Source of the DNA: a virus
IMG/VR virus record: IMGVR_UViG_3300034064_000240
Span: 1 to 24,771 of that record
Direction: 5' to 3' (one strand)
Length of the DNA: 24,771 bases
Below, piece by piece: positions 1 to 5,793 of the stretch. Below the pieces are notes generated by a model. That model made no database searches. It was not told the DNA's origin and saw nothing but the letters and a program-made list of their open reading frames with translations. The position numbers and the translations under genes were made by a program. Within the stretch, counting starts at the first letter, position 1; each line of letters begins with the position of its first letter.

Positions 1-26
1 CTTTTGTAACTCAGCCGATCAAGAGC

Positions 27-371
27 ATGGCTCCCATCGATCAAGCCTATACCAAGATGCTAAACGACATTGTGTTGTTGATTGTTGGTGGCATTGGTGG
101 CATCGTTGGTAAACGGGCTGTGGGTGCTGTAACAAGCACAACGCCTACACCTCAGATTTCAGCGCCTCCTACGCCTGTTCCTGCCCCTCCTAGCCCTCCT
201 GCAACCTCTACATGGACTTCTCCATCTGGTGCTTTGCCTGTTTGGGTCAATCCACCTTTAGATGAAACCTGGACACCCCCACCTCCCCCCACTACCCCAC
301 CCCAACATTTAGAAGCTGACTCAGTGCGGGAAGAAATCGCTCTTGCTAGACAAGAGGTGAAGAATGCTTAA
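27..371 (+). CDS. Proline-rich single-TM protein at lysis cassette (possible holin or accessory), may be 5' truncated
   Basis: The protein of 114 residues from this ATG has one hydrophobic, glycine-rich segment at about residues 13-31 (LNDIVLLIVGGIGGIVGK), then a long Pro/Thr-rich stretch (35-95) and a charged C-terminal helix. The frame has no stop before the left window edge, so the true start could lie upstream. It overlaps the following Rz-like gene by 8 bases. The position directly before spanins and endolysin suggests a lysis role such as holin, but one TM segment plus a proline-rich tail is not diagnostic. A virion or other membrane protein is possible. The coding call is fairly safe; the function is a guess. 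Confidence 0.6.
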   Translation: MAPIDQAYTKMLNDIVLLIVGGIGGIVGKRAVGAVTSTTPTPQISAPPTPVPAPPSPPATSTWTSPSGALPVWVNPPLDETWTPPPPPTTPPQHLEADSVREEIALARQEVKNA

Positions 372-855
372 CCCGTACTTCATCATTGGTGCCATGATTG
401 CTGTGGGTGGTGCTTATGGGTACGGGCATCATGTTGGATGGGGTGACAGGGATGCTGAGATGCAAGTCGAGATTGCCAAAAAGAATGATGAAGCAAGAGA
501 GAAAGAGCGTGAACTTGCCCAACAACTGAATGAACAATCAACCAAACTTTCGGAGGCCAATAATGTCATCACTCAAAAACAATCTAGTCTTGATTCTGCT
601 ATTCGTGCTGGTAGGTTGCGGCTCCCGTCCACAAGTTGTGTACAAGCCCCCACAAATGCCCCCACTCCCACCGGAGATAGCCCAAAAGAAAGAAGTGAAC
701 CTGTCAGACAGGTTTATGAAACTTCTGACTCCGACAGAGCAACCCTCGCAGCCATTGCCGAAATCATTGCCCAAGGCGACAGAAACACGGCCCAATTGAA
801 TGCGTGCGTGGACAGTTATAACAAGGTAATGGAGGTGATGAATGGTCAACGCTGA
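364..855 (+). CDS. Rz-like inner-membrane spanin (i-spanin)
   Basis: The protein of 163 residues has an N-terminal signal-anchor (about residues 4-20), then a long charged, heptad-rich coiled coil (about 30-85, EIAKKNDEAREKERELAQ) and a looser C-terminal part with two Cys. This is the topology of phage Rz i-spanins, which span the periplasm and fuse inner and outer membranes after endolysin action. The strongest evidence is a lipoprotein gene nested in the +1 frame (563-799), the classical Rz/Rz1 arrangement. The start overlaps the preceding gene and the end overlaps the endolysin start at 842, so the three lysis genes are translationally coupled. Confidence 0.85.
   Translation: MLNPYFIIGAMIAVGGAYGYGHHVGWGDRDAEMQVEIAKKNDEAREKERELAQQLNEQSTKLSEANNVITQKQSSLDSAIRAGRLRLPSTSCVQAPTNAPTPTGDSPKERSEPVRQVYETSDSDRATLAAIAEIIAQGDRNTAQLNACVDSYNKVMEVMNGQR
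563..799 (+). CDS. Rz1-like outer-membrane lipoprotein spanin, nested in the Rz frame
   Basis: The reading frame lies entirely inside the Rz-like gene, in another frame. I start it at ATG 563 (MSSLKNNLVLILLFVLVGCG) rather than the upstream ATG at 530. A good ribosome site (cggagg, 551-556) precedes 563, and this start gives a standard lipoprotein signal with lipobox LVGC; the Cys would be lipidated. The mature part of about 60 residues is rich in proline (PPQMPPLPPE), as in Rz1 proteins. It would pair with the i-spanin in the periplasm to complete lysis of a Gram-negative host. The length of 78 residues fits the family. Confidence 0.82.
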   Translation: MSSLKNNLVLILLFVLVGCGSRPQVVYKPPQMPPLPPEIAQKKEVNLSDRFMKLLTPTEQPSQPLPKSLPKATETRPN

Positions 856-1441
856 ACAACTAAAGAAACTCCACATTGGGGTTGAGTGGGTTGATGCCCT
901 TAATGAAACCTTCAACACTTTTGGCATTAACACACAGCGCCAGCAAGCAGCCTTTATTGGGCAGTGTGGGCATGAGTGCGGTAACTTTAGAACCCTGGAA
1001 GAGAACCTCAACTATCGTGCTGAAACCCTGATGAAACTGTGGCCCAGGCGGTTTCCTACTCTTGAGTTTGCCAAGCAATACGAGCGTCAGCCTCGTAAAA
1101 TTGCCAACAGCGTTTACAGCAATCGTATGGGAAACAGAGATGAGGCATCAGGTGATGGGTATCGTTTTAGGGGCAGAGGTTGCATACAATTAACTGGGCA
1201 TTCCATGTATTTTCACGCTGGAAAAGCCTTGGGTGCTGACTTTGTGATGGAGCCTGACCTTGTTGCAACGCCTAAGTATGCGGCATTGACTGCTGGTTGG
1301 TTCTGGTCAACTCACAATTGCAACAACCTTGCAGAAGCTGCTGATTGGGTTGTACTGACCAAGAAGATCAATGGTGGCACTATTGGTCTGGATGACAGGA
1401 TTAAGCACACTAACGAGGCTTTTGCGGTTCTTGGTTCTTGA
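842..1441 (+). CDS. Endolysin, glycoside hydrolase family 19 (chitinase-like muramidase)
   Basis: The protein of 199 residues is a single GH19 catalytic domain. Visible landmarks are QAAFIGQCGHECGNF (residues 35-49) with the likely catalytic acid Glu45, the second acidic pair Glu53/Glu54, the substrate-cleft motif FRGRGCIQLTG (109-119) and INGG (177-180). There is no signal peptide, so export would depend on a holin. GH19 phage endolysins cleave the peptidoglycan sugar backbone. The start overlaps the Rz-like 3' end by 14 bases. The 3' end runs 32 bases into a convergent leftward gene. Confidence 0.92.
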   Translation: MVNAEQLKKLHIGVEWVDALNETFNTFGINTQRQQAAFIGQCGHECGNFRTLEENLNYRAETLMKLWPRRFPTLEFAKQYERQPRKIANSVYSNRMGNRDEASGDGYRFRGRGCIQLTGHSMYFHAGKALGADFVMEPDLVATPKYAALTAGWFWSTHNCNNLAEAADWVVLTKKINGGTIGLDDRIKHTNEAFAVLGS

Positions 1442-1625
1442 GTTTTCCACGATTGAATATCTTGTGTTTCTTGAAGAAGTACAAGATAGCTTGATAGGCA
1501 ACACCAAACCTTTTGGCAATCTCTTTCTTGCTCACGCCATCTTTCCATAGCGTCAATGCTCTGGATTCGCTGATTTGAGTGGGTTTCCTGCCACTTCCAG
1601 GTCTTGCGCCACCCTTAGTCTTCAT
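1410..1625 (-). CDS. Small helix-turn-helix DNA-binding protein
   Basis: The protein of 71 residues begins with a basic, glycine-rich arm (KGGARPGSGRKP, residues 4-15) followed by a resolvase/sigma-like HTH (about 22-50: ALTLWKDGVSKKEIAKRFGVAYQAI). The arm is common at the start of phage DNA-binding proteins. It may be a regulator or a nucleic-acid architectural protein; nothing ties it to a target. The gene is the last of the long leftward early cluster and overlaps the 3' end of the tiny membrane-protein gene upstream by 11 bases. It converges on the endolysin, overlapping it by 32 bases. Confidence 0.7.
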   Translation of the reverse strand: MKTKGGARPGSGRKPTQISESRALTLWKDGVSKKEIAKRFGVAYQAILYFFKKHKIFNRGKLKNQEPQKPR

Positions 1626-1740
1626 TCAAGGCCATCCAAACCATGATGCAAACGCCTCCAATGGCTAGTGCAATGCCCAGAAAACCTATGGCAAAGATTG
1701 TGATGATTGTCTCAATCACAAAACCCCCCTCATCTCCCAT
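1615..1740 (-). CDS. Tiny single-TM protein (41 aa)
   Basis: Translating the complement from ATG 1740 gives 41 residues, MGDEGGFVIETII then a hydrophobic helix rich in Ile, Gly and Ala (about residues 10-36), ending ALNED. The gene overlaps both the upstream 50-residue gene (1716-1868) and the downstream HTH gene, which fits the coupled style of the cluster. Such peptides are seen in phage early regions as membrane or superinfection factors, but no function can be assigned. The coding call rests on overlap context and a clean hydrophobic helix. Confidence 0.5.
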   Translation of the reverse strand: MGDEGGFVIETIITIFAIGFLGIALAIGGVCIMVWMALNED

Positions 1741-1868
1741 CCTGCAATAAAGTAGTTCCATCTGCCTTGCATAGCGGGATTGGTGTACTTGTCGCCACTC
1801 ATGGCTAAATCAGACTCTGTATAGCCCTTAGAGGACATTAGGGCGTGGAATACTTCTCGTGATTTCAT
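1716..1868 (-). CDS. Small phage protein of unknown function (50 aa)
   Basis: The 50-residue frame starts MKSREVFHALMSSKGYTESD and ends with the segment NPAMQGRWNYFIAGWEMRGVL. The aromatic core (RWNYF, AGWEMRG) resembles small proteins I recall from several phage early clusters. Its ATG overlaps the stop of the upstream gene as ATGA (1865-1868), a typical coupling joint, and its 3' end overlaps the tiny TM-protein gene. No catalytic motif is visible. It is confidently coding, with function unknown. Confidence 0.68.
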   Translation of the reverse strand: MKSREVFHALMSSKGYTESDLAMSGDKYTNPAMQGRWNYFIAGWEMRGVL

Positions 1869-2317
1869 TGGTTCTTCTCCTCGGCAAAGCCGTTCTTTTG
1901 CTTGAGTTTGGCTTCAATGGCGGTGTAAAAAGTAAACTGTGTTGTTGAGGATTCCCTGCAACAAGCCACTATTTCTTCAATCGTCAGCCCTACCCACGGG
2001 CGCTGTGGTGGGTGGGTGTATTCAATTTGCATGGTCAACTTGTCTGAGTAACCACAGCTATGACACCGAAGCAATACATTGCTTGTTTTTAGTTTTGCCA
2101 CAGGCTCTTGCTCTGTGCTTCGTGGTGGCACTGGTTGTGCATCCAACATATCTCTACACGCAAGGATGGATGCAATGTCATCACCCACAGGCTCTTGCTC
2201 TGGCTGTGCCAATCGTTCTTTGAGTGCGGTAATGGCTTTTTCATAGATTGATCCACGCTCAATCATTAGCGTTTCCAACGCCTCAAGCGCCCGTTTCATT
2301 GCTTCTTTGTCAGTCAT
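1865..2317 (-). CDS. Early phage protein with EQEPV linker repeats and a CxxC motif
   Basis: The protein of 150 residues has an N-terminal amphipathic helix (MTDKEAMKRALEALETL), two copies of an EQEPV linker (about residues 40 and 69) matching a 17-base direct repeat in the DNA, and LLRCHSCGYS (82-91), a half zinc-ribbon. The C-terminal segment (about 108-150) is alpha-helical and charged. Similar modular proteins with QEPV spacers are familiar from phages of Burkholderiales. Start: ATG 2317 preceded by aagggg at good spacing, overlapping the end of 2310-2486. Function unknown; the joined modules suggest shuffling. Confidence 0.72.
   Translation of the reverse strand: MTDKEAMKRALEALETLMIERGSIYEKAITALKERLAQPEQEPVGDDIASILACRDMLDAQPVPPRSTEQEPVAKLKTSNVLLRCHSCGYSDKLTMQIEYTHPPQRPWVGLTIEEIVACCRESSTTQFTFYTAIEAKLKQKNGFAEEKNQ
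2099..2202. repeat. 17-base direct repeat (EQEPV linker cassette)
   Basis: The sequence cacaggctcttgctctg occurs at 2099-2115 and again at 2186-2202, both in the same frame of the leftward gene, and encodes the repeated linker EQEPV. The repeat could promote cassette loss or gain by recombination. Confidence 0.8.
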
Positions 2318-2486
2318 GCTTGTCCCCTTGCTTCAAGTATTCCAGTACATTGCCAGCAGAACACCACCTATCCCTGTCTTCCCTCAGTCTAATTATTTCC
2401 ACTCCGCACCATTCCAGTGCCTCTACTAATTTGTTATAGTCAAGTTCGTTAATCGGAACACCATACCAAGTAGAAAATTTATTCAT
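2310..2486 (-). CDS. Small phage protein of unknown function (58 aa)
   Basis: The frame reads MNKFSTWYGVPINELDYNKL and continues through a segment with WCGVEIIRLRED to LKQGDKHD. The 3' end overlaps the next gene by 8 bases and the 5' end overlaps the 3' end of 2483-2737 by 4 bases (ATGA). It looks like a small mixed alpha/beta fold. No catalytic or metal-binding pattern is visible. Coupling on both sides and normal codon use support a real gene. Confidence 0.65.
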   Translation of the reverse strand: MNKFSTWYGVPINELDYNKLVEALEWCGVEIIRLREDRDRWCSAGNVLEYLKQGDKHD

Positions 2487-2737
2487 TTTTGCTCCCTTGC
2501 TCTAATTGCAGTGGCACATTCATTGCCATAAGCCGAATCTTCCGTTGCCATACCATTTGCTGGTGTGTCCCACAATGTTTCACACACCTTTGCACAGGCT
2601 TCACGCTCTTTCTCTGCTACCAGTTTGGCAAAGGCTTCCAAGTGATAAACAAACCTTGCTCTGTCTTTGCCAAGACCATATAACTCCATGCCGGAATCTC
2701 TAGCCATTTGGATGATTTCTTGTGTCATGGTTTCCAA
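2483..2737 (-). CDS. Small helical early protein with EREACAKV motif
   Basis: The protein of 84 residues (or 81 from the Met at residue 4, MTQEIIQMARDSGM) consists of a helical N-terminus, the motif EAFAKLVAEKEREACAKVCE (about 33-52) and a C-terminal ECATAIRAREQK. The same EREACAK motif appears in the gene at 3339-3584, so the two belong to a common group of small phage early proteins. I know of no assigned activity. It overlaps its upstream neighbour by 13 bases and its downstream neighbour by 4. Confidence 0.7.
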   Translation of the reverse strand: METMTQEIIQMARDSGMELYGLGKDRARFVYHLEAFAKLVAEKEREACAKVCETLWDTPANGMATEDSAYGNECATAIRAREQK

Positions 2738-2874
2738 TCCTCATACCAACCATCAACATACATATCATGAAATCCCCATGCAAATAGCCATGTCCAACTA
2801 AGTGCAGCATCTCGGGGATAGTTAATCTTTGCCATCATGAGGCAAAGTTCTTTACTCGGAGGTGGTGCTTTCAT
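2725..2874 (-). CDS. Small tryptophan-rich protein (49 aa)
   Basis: I start this gene at ATG 2874 (MKAPPPSKELCLMMAKINYP), because it overlaps the previous stop as ATGA; the longer frame to 2943 lies inside the neighbour. The 49 residues carry five Trp in the second half (SWTWLFAWGFHDMYVDGWYE), suggesting a compact folded or membrane-peripheral peptide. Function unknown. It is tightly coupled within the leftward cluster. Confidence 0.6.
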   Translation of the reverse strand: MKAPPPSKELCLMMAKINYPRDAALSWTWLFAWGFHDMYVDGWYEDWKP

Positions 2875-3095
2875 TTTGTTTTGAGTCCTCTTATGTACAC
2901 AGTAAACGATTGAATCGTGTCCTTGCCAAACGCTAGAGTGCATTTCTCAATGTGTTGGGCGACTTCTTCAATCACTTCGTTTCGCGCATTGTTCTCCGCA
3001 TAACGCATGATCTGATGCTTGCGTGACCCTTGCAGACCCCAATCGCCTTGTCTGCGACTGAGTTCTTCGAAAGCCTCGTCTTCAGGTTCTTTCAT
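2871..3095 (-). CDS. Small charged early protein (MKEPEDEAFEELSRRQGDW type)
   Basis: The likely start is ATG 3095, with aagga nearby upstream, giving 74 residues that begin MKEPEDEAFEELSRRQGDWG. The upstream Met at 3128 is inside the preceding gene and its extension (SSVTIRKLQ) looks foreign. The acidic, helical N-terminal motif is one I recall from many small phage early proteins, with no known function. The first 14 bases overlap the upstream gene and the last 4 overlap the next one. Confidence 0.65.
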   Translation of the reverse strand: MKEPEDEAFEELSRRQGDWGLQGSRKHQIMRYAENNARNEVIEEVAQHIEKCTLAFGKDTIQSFTVYIRGLKTK

Positions 3096-3342
3096 CTGCA
3101 ATTTCCTTATCGTTACGCTGGATTTCATGCTTCAAATAGGCCAAATCAGCATAGGACAACTCATCTGTTATGTCCTTAATTTCCAAGTTAAAGCGCATCC
3201 ACTTGACTGTTTTCTCACAGTATGCGATTAAGCCAACAGAGTCATCTGCTTCATGCCATTGGTAATCAACCTCAATGCGGTCAATCTCTGGATTAAAGTC
3301 ATCGTCTACCCAATCAAAAGGCACAAATTCAATTGTTGTCAT
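3082..3342 (-). CDS. Hypothetical early protein (86 aa)
   Basis: The protein of 86 residues starts MTTIEFVPFDWVDDDFNPEI and is acidic, with alternating beta-like segments (EVDYQWHEADDSVGLIAYCEK) and a helical C-terminus (YADLAYLKHEIQRNDKEIADERT). A strong ribosome site (aagggg) precedes ATG 3342, and the ATG overlaps the upstream stop (ATGA). No recognised domain. It is coupled at both ends in the leftward operon. Confidence 0.68.
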   Translation of the reverse strand: MTTIEFVPFDWVDDDFNPEIDRIEVDYQWHEADDSVGLIAYCEKTVKWMRFNLEIKDITDELSYADLAYLKHEIQRNDKEIADERT

Positions 3343-3584
3343 GTGTTTCCCCTTGCTTTGATTTCATCTGAAATTTCTAACAGCAATAACCAAAGTTGAT
3401 TTTTTCTTGGTATGTGTGCATAGGTTTTGCCACTAATAATCTTTGCACACGCCTCACGCTCTTGTTTGATTGCCCGATTAACCAGTTCAACTATTTGAGG
3501 TGTTGAAATTGTCCAGGTTGTGAATTGCTGATTAGTAGCAATCACACTACGCAATTCTTTTAATACTTCATCTTGTGTCATCAT
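3339..3584 (-). CDS. Small helical early protein with EREACAKI motif
   Basis: The protein of 81 residues (start ATG 3584 or the adjacent ATG 3581) contains a helix pair and the motif NRAIKQEREACAKIISGK (about 36-53), related to the motif in gene 2483-2737. It is preceded by an ataggagt ribosome site. The function is unknown. The first bases overlap the 58-residue gene upstream. The shared motif may mean that the two genes descend from a duplication or belong to one binding family. Confidence 0.68.
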   Translation of the reverse strand: MMTQDEVLKELRSVIATNQQFTTWTISTPQIVELVNRAIKQEREACAKIISGKTYAHIPRKNQLWLLLLEISDEIKARGNT

Positions 3585-3744
3585 TCACTCCTATCTGTTC
3601 AATGTCTTGTGCGGCAAGGAGGGCATCTAGGGCCACAGATTTAAGGATTACAAGGACACTCTCTGGCGAGGATAGATTGAGAGCCTTGTGAGCCTCTACA
3701 TCCTGCCAGAAAGCGTTTAAACGATTGGTTTGTTGTTGGTTCAT
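3568..3744 (-). CDS. Small hypothetical protein (58 aa)
   Basis: Translating the complement from ATG 3744 gives 58 residues beginning MNQQQTNRLNAFWQDVEAHK and ending IEQIGVNDDTR. The middle (about 27-50) is a hydrophobic helix (SVLVILKSVALDALLAAQDI). It overlaps the next gene by 17 bases, and that gene's ribosome site lies inside its coding end. Function unknown; it looks like an all-helical small protein. Confidence 0.6.
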   Translation of the reverse strand: MNQQQTNRLNAFWQDVEAHKALNLSSPESVLVILKSVALDALLAAQDIEQIGVNDDTR

Positions 3745-3774
3745 GCGTCAATTCTGCCTTGTCTGACAGAGATT

Positions 3775-3793
3775 GGAATAGGGATTTACCCTA
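3775..3793. promoter_or_regulatory. Operator-like palindromic motif, copy A
   Basis: GGAATAGGGATTTACCCTA carries inverted TAGGG/CCCTA arms. It matches 16 of 19 positions of the motif in the divergent control region at 6675-6693. This copy straddles the stop codon of the winged-helix gene, just upstream of the gene starting at 3744. It is a candidate binding site for a phage regulator. Confidence 0.4.
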
Positions 3794-4124
3794 CCTTACG
3801 CATAACCCTTTGGAGCCGCCCAGAAACGCCTTTACGGGTTCCAATGACCTCAATGAAGCCCTTGTCAATCAGCGCCTTGTAACGGGCTGTGACGCTGGAA
3901 TAGGGCAGGAATGGCAGTTTGGAAAGTACATCATCTGAGATGCAACCATCTGGCCCATAGGCTGCAATGGTTTCATAGACCAAGGACTCCATCTTTGTGG
4001 TGTCGATTGCCTGTGCTGCCATGTGGGAAGTGGCAGGGTCTTCTTTGCGAGCAAGTTTAAACGGGGCAGTTCCAAAGAACTTTTCGACTGCACCACCAAA
4101 CCAAGATTGATCTAATTTTGTCAT
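3786..4124 (-). CDS. Winged-helix DNA-binding protein
   Basis: I start at ATG 4124 (MTKLDQSWFGGAVEKFFG), which has an ataggagt ribosome site; a longer frame to 4190 covers only leader sequence. The 112 residues contain FKLARKEDPATSHMAAQAID (about 22-41), then a winged helix: helix LVYETIAAYGPDGCISDDVL, recognition region YSSVTARYKALIDKGFI and wing TRKGVSGRLQRVM. This is a domain type found in phage early regions, probably regulating transcription or replication. A palindromic motif overlaps its stop, so feedback control nearby is possible. Target unknown. Confidence 0.75.
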   Translation of the reverse strand: MTKLDQSWFGGAVEKFFGTAPFKLARKEDPATSHMAAQAIDTTKMESLVYETIAAYGPDGCISDDVLSKLPFLPYSSVTARYKALIDKGFIEVIGTRKGVSGRLQRVMRKVG

Positions 4125-4304
4125 GTTAACTCCTATCTGATTGTTTATTAAAAATGGTGGGTTGGTTGATTCCGCTATGCCCACCGCCATAGTTTGGGTG
4201 TTTATTTGTATTTCTAGCGTCTTTCTTTCGCTCCTGGGAACAAATAAACTTCTTAATCAGTCACATCAACCAAGTTAGATTAAGAGATCGCCGAAAATCC
4301 CAGG
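4125..4304. other. Intergenic leader between SSB-like and winged-helix genes
   Basis: About 180 bases lie between the stop of the SSB-tail gene and the start of the winged-helix gene. No convincing gene is present. On the leftward strand ttgatg and tatttg stand 17 bases apart (near 4271 and 4248), a weak sigma70-like promoter candidate for the downstream leftward genes. The longest gap inside the leftward cluster is a sensible place for a second promoter. Confidence 0.3.
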
Positions 4305-4541
4305 TTAGAAAGGAATATCGTCATCCGCATAAACTATCTTTTTGGGATTAGCTGCTGGAGGTTGTGCATCTTTGGGATTGACTGCCAAGCCCATGAACTT
4401 GCCACTCTTGCCCTCTTTGATCCATGCTGAGAGCCAATATTCTTGACCATCAACAGTTATGTTACCTTTGTAATCTGGCTGGTTAGCCGATTCCTTTTTG
4501 TCGTTCTTAAACAAAACGCCTGAGTTGTCTTTCTTTTCCAT
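4305..4541 (-). CDS. Small ssDNA-binding-type protein with SSB C-terminal tail
   Basis: The 78-residue protein begins MEKKDNSGVLFKNDKKESAN, has a central beta-rich part (YKGNITVDGQEYWLSAWIKE, GKFMGLAV) and ends YADDDIPF. The last six residues equal the acidic tip of E. coli SSB, the hub that binds exonucleases, helicases and recombination factors. The body is much shorter than normal SSB (about 110 residues plus tail) but could be a minimal OB-like sheet. It is encoded two genes downstream of the Sak-type annealing gene, which fits a recombination role. The tail is seen directly; DNA binding is inference. Confidence 0.7.
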   Translation of the reverse strand: MEKKDNSGVLFKNDKKESANQPDYKGNITVDGQEYWLSAWIKEGKSGKFMGLAVNPKDAQPPAANPKKIVYADDDIPF

Positions 4542-4559
4542 ATTTACACCTTAATGTTG

Positions 4560-4796
4560 TTAAGTTTTTCCACCAAGAGGCAAGTCACCCATTGCAGGAA
4601 TGGTTTTGCCTATCTCATTGCTAAACATAGCAATTTTAGTTTCACTATACAAACTTTCGCTAATGTTTTTAGCAAGTTTATGCAGTGTCATTGCTTTCTC
4701 TATATCCAAACTTCCGTCCAAGACACTTTTGGCAGCATTGGCAAGCAGTTGCCTTAGTTGTCCTGTTGTTTTGATTTCCTGATTTTCTTTTTCCAT
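4560..4796 (-). CDS. Hypothetical helical early protein (78 aa)
   Basis: The protein starts MEKENQEIKTTGQLRQLLAN and is almost all helix (VLDGSLDIEKAMTLHKLAKNISESLYSETKIAMFSNEIGKTIPAMG), ending PLGGKT. I recall similar proteins next to SSB and recombinase genes in phages, without assigned function. The first 119 bases overlap the 3' end of the zinc-ribbon gene in another frame. No strong ribosome site is visible, so it may depend on translation coupling. It lies 18 bases upstream of the SSB-tail gene. Confidence 0.65.
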   Translation of the reverse strand: MEKENQEIKTTGQLRQLLANAAKSVLDGSLDIEKAMTLHKLAKNISESLYSETKIAMFSNEIGKTIPAMGDLPLGGKT

Positions 4797-5064
4797 TTAT
4801 TGCTTTCATTAGTTTGTTTACAAATGTTGTTAATTCATCAATGTCACGCAAGGCATGAAGAAGTGGGGCAATATCATCAGCACATTTCAAGCAAAAATCA
4901 CCCAAGTTTGGCCTTACTCGTCCAGCGTAAAGATGATCTAGCAAAGGCCAATAATCCGCTTCACTATGAACTCCACCACAATCGTCATCGTCATAATTCA
5001 TTGCAAATTCGTTTTTGCATCTATCACATTGATAGTAATACCCTTCTTCATCAAGCCGTGCCAT
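4678..5064 (-). CDS. Zinc-ribbon-like small protein
   Basis: The protein of 128 residues has CDRC (13-16) and CLKC (58-61), a likely four-Cys zinc site, separated by an acidic stretch with YDDDDCGG. The C-terminal 38 residues, including a second Cys cluster (CQCCQKC), lie in DNA that also encodes the start of the next gene in another frame. Either this tail is real or a frameshift has lengthened the protein past an ancestral stop; I cannot tell which. Role unknown; zinc ribbons of this size often contact nucleic acid or polymerase. Confidence 0.6.
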   Translation of the reverse strand: MARLDEEGYYYQCDRCKNEFAMNYDDDDCGGVHSEADYWPLLDHLYAGRVRPNLGDFCLKCADDIAPLLHALRDIDELTTFVNKLMKAINGKRKSGNQNNRTTKATACQCCQKCLGRKFGYRESNDTA

Positions 5065-5080
5065 GACACTTATCTTCTTG

Positions 5081-5758
5081 TTACTTCAAAGATTCGCCAT
5101 GCTTCTTCAGCGAACTACGAACATTACTTGGAAGCAATGCCCATAACGCCACCTTCTCTTCCTGGTCAGTGATGCCCAAGTATTCTTCATAAGCCCCGAT
5201 CAAATCGCTTGCCTCGAATCTATCTTGAACAGCAATCGCAACATCCGCAATGATGTTTTCCCTGTTCTTGTCAATAATGACTCCATCTGTGGGCTTGATT
5301 GTTGCGCCACCTTCTGGAATGTCCTCTCCCGCATAGATGTACAAGCCCAGGCCATGCAGTGACAATGCCTTAGTCATGCAACGCATGATGGCAGTGTTGA
5401 CAGCAAATGCGTCTGGGTTTGGTATTGCCTTGTTGCGATAGTCCATCACAGGCAGTTGACAGGTCATTGGTTTGGCAAACATGGTGACAGTTACAAACAC
5501 CATTGCAGTGCCGTTAATGTCCATGAAGCACTTGTCGCCAAACATCTCCACCTTGTAGGTTGCGTTTGCATCAGCCTTCAAAGCCTCTGCCCATGCCCAC
5601 GCCCATGATAGGTATGTGAGATTGTTTTTCTTCTCTGTGTGTTCGTTGACATTCTTTTTGAGCAACTCGTTTATGAGTTCACTGCGGTCAATCAAATGAC
5701 CTTTTTGCTCTAGTTTTGGCGAAAGAACTAACGCCTCTTTATCGTACTTTGTATTCAC
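5081..5758 (-). CDS. Sak/DUF1071-type single-strand annealing recombinase
   Basis: The protein of 225 residues starts at GTG 5758, preceded by aggag. Hallmarks of the family are LTYLSWAWAWAEALK (47-61), a beta-rich centre (VEMFGDKCFMDINGTAMVFVTVTMF) and AVNTAIMRCMTKALSLHGLG, followed by LYIYAGEDIPE. Proteins of this type, distantly Rad52-like, anneal complementary strands during phage recombination, usually with an SSB and a nuclease. Here an SSB-tail protein lies close downstream and a RuvC-like resolvase elsewhere in the window. No exonuclease partner was found in the window. The C-terminal about 70 residues are helical and may bind partners. Confidence 0.82.
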   Translation of the reverse strand: MNTKYDKEALVLSPKLEQKGHLIDRSELINELLKKNVNEHTEKKNNLTYLSWAWAWAEALKADANATYKVEMFGDKCFMDINGTAMVFVTVTMFAKPMTCQLPVMDYRNKAIPNPDAFAVNTAIMRCMTKALSLHGLGLYIYAGEDIPEGGATIKPTDGVIIDKNRENIIADVAIAVQDRFEASDLIGAYEEYLGITDQEEKVALWALLPSNVRSSLKKHGESLK

Positions 5759-5793
5759 TTGGGACTCCTGTTAAAAAGTGAGATTTAATTTTG

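Noticed and set aside
538-1011. 157-codon leftward frame opposite the lysis genes
   Set aside because: It is antisense to the spanins and endolysin, and has no upstream signal.
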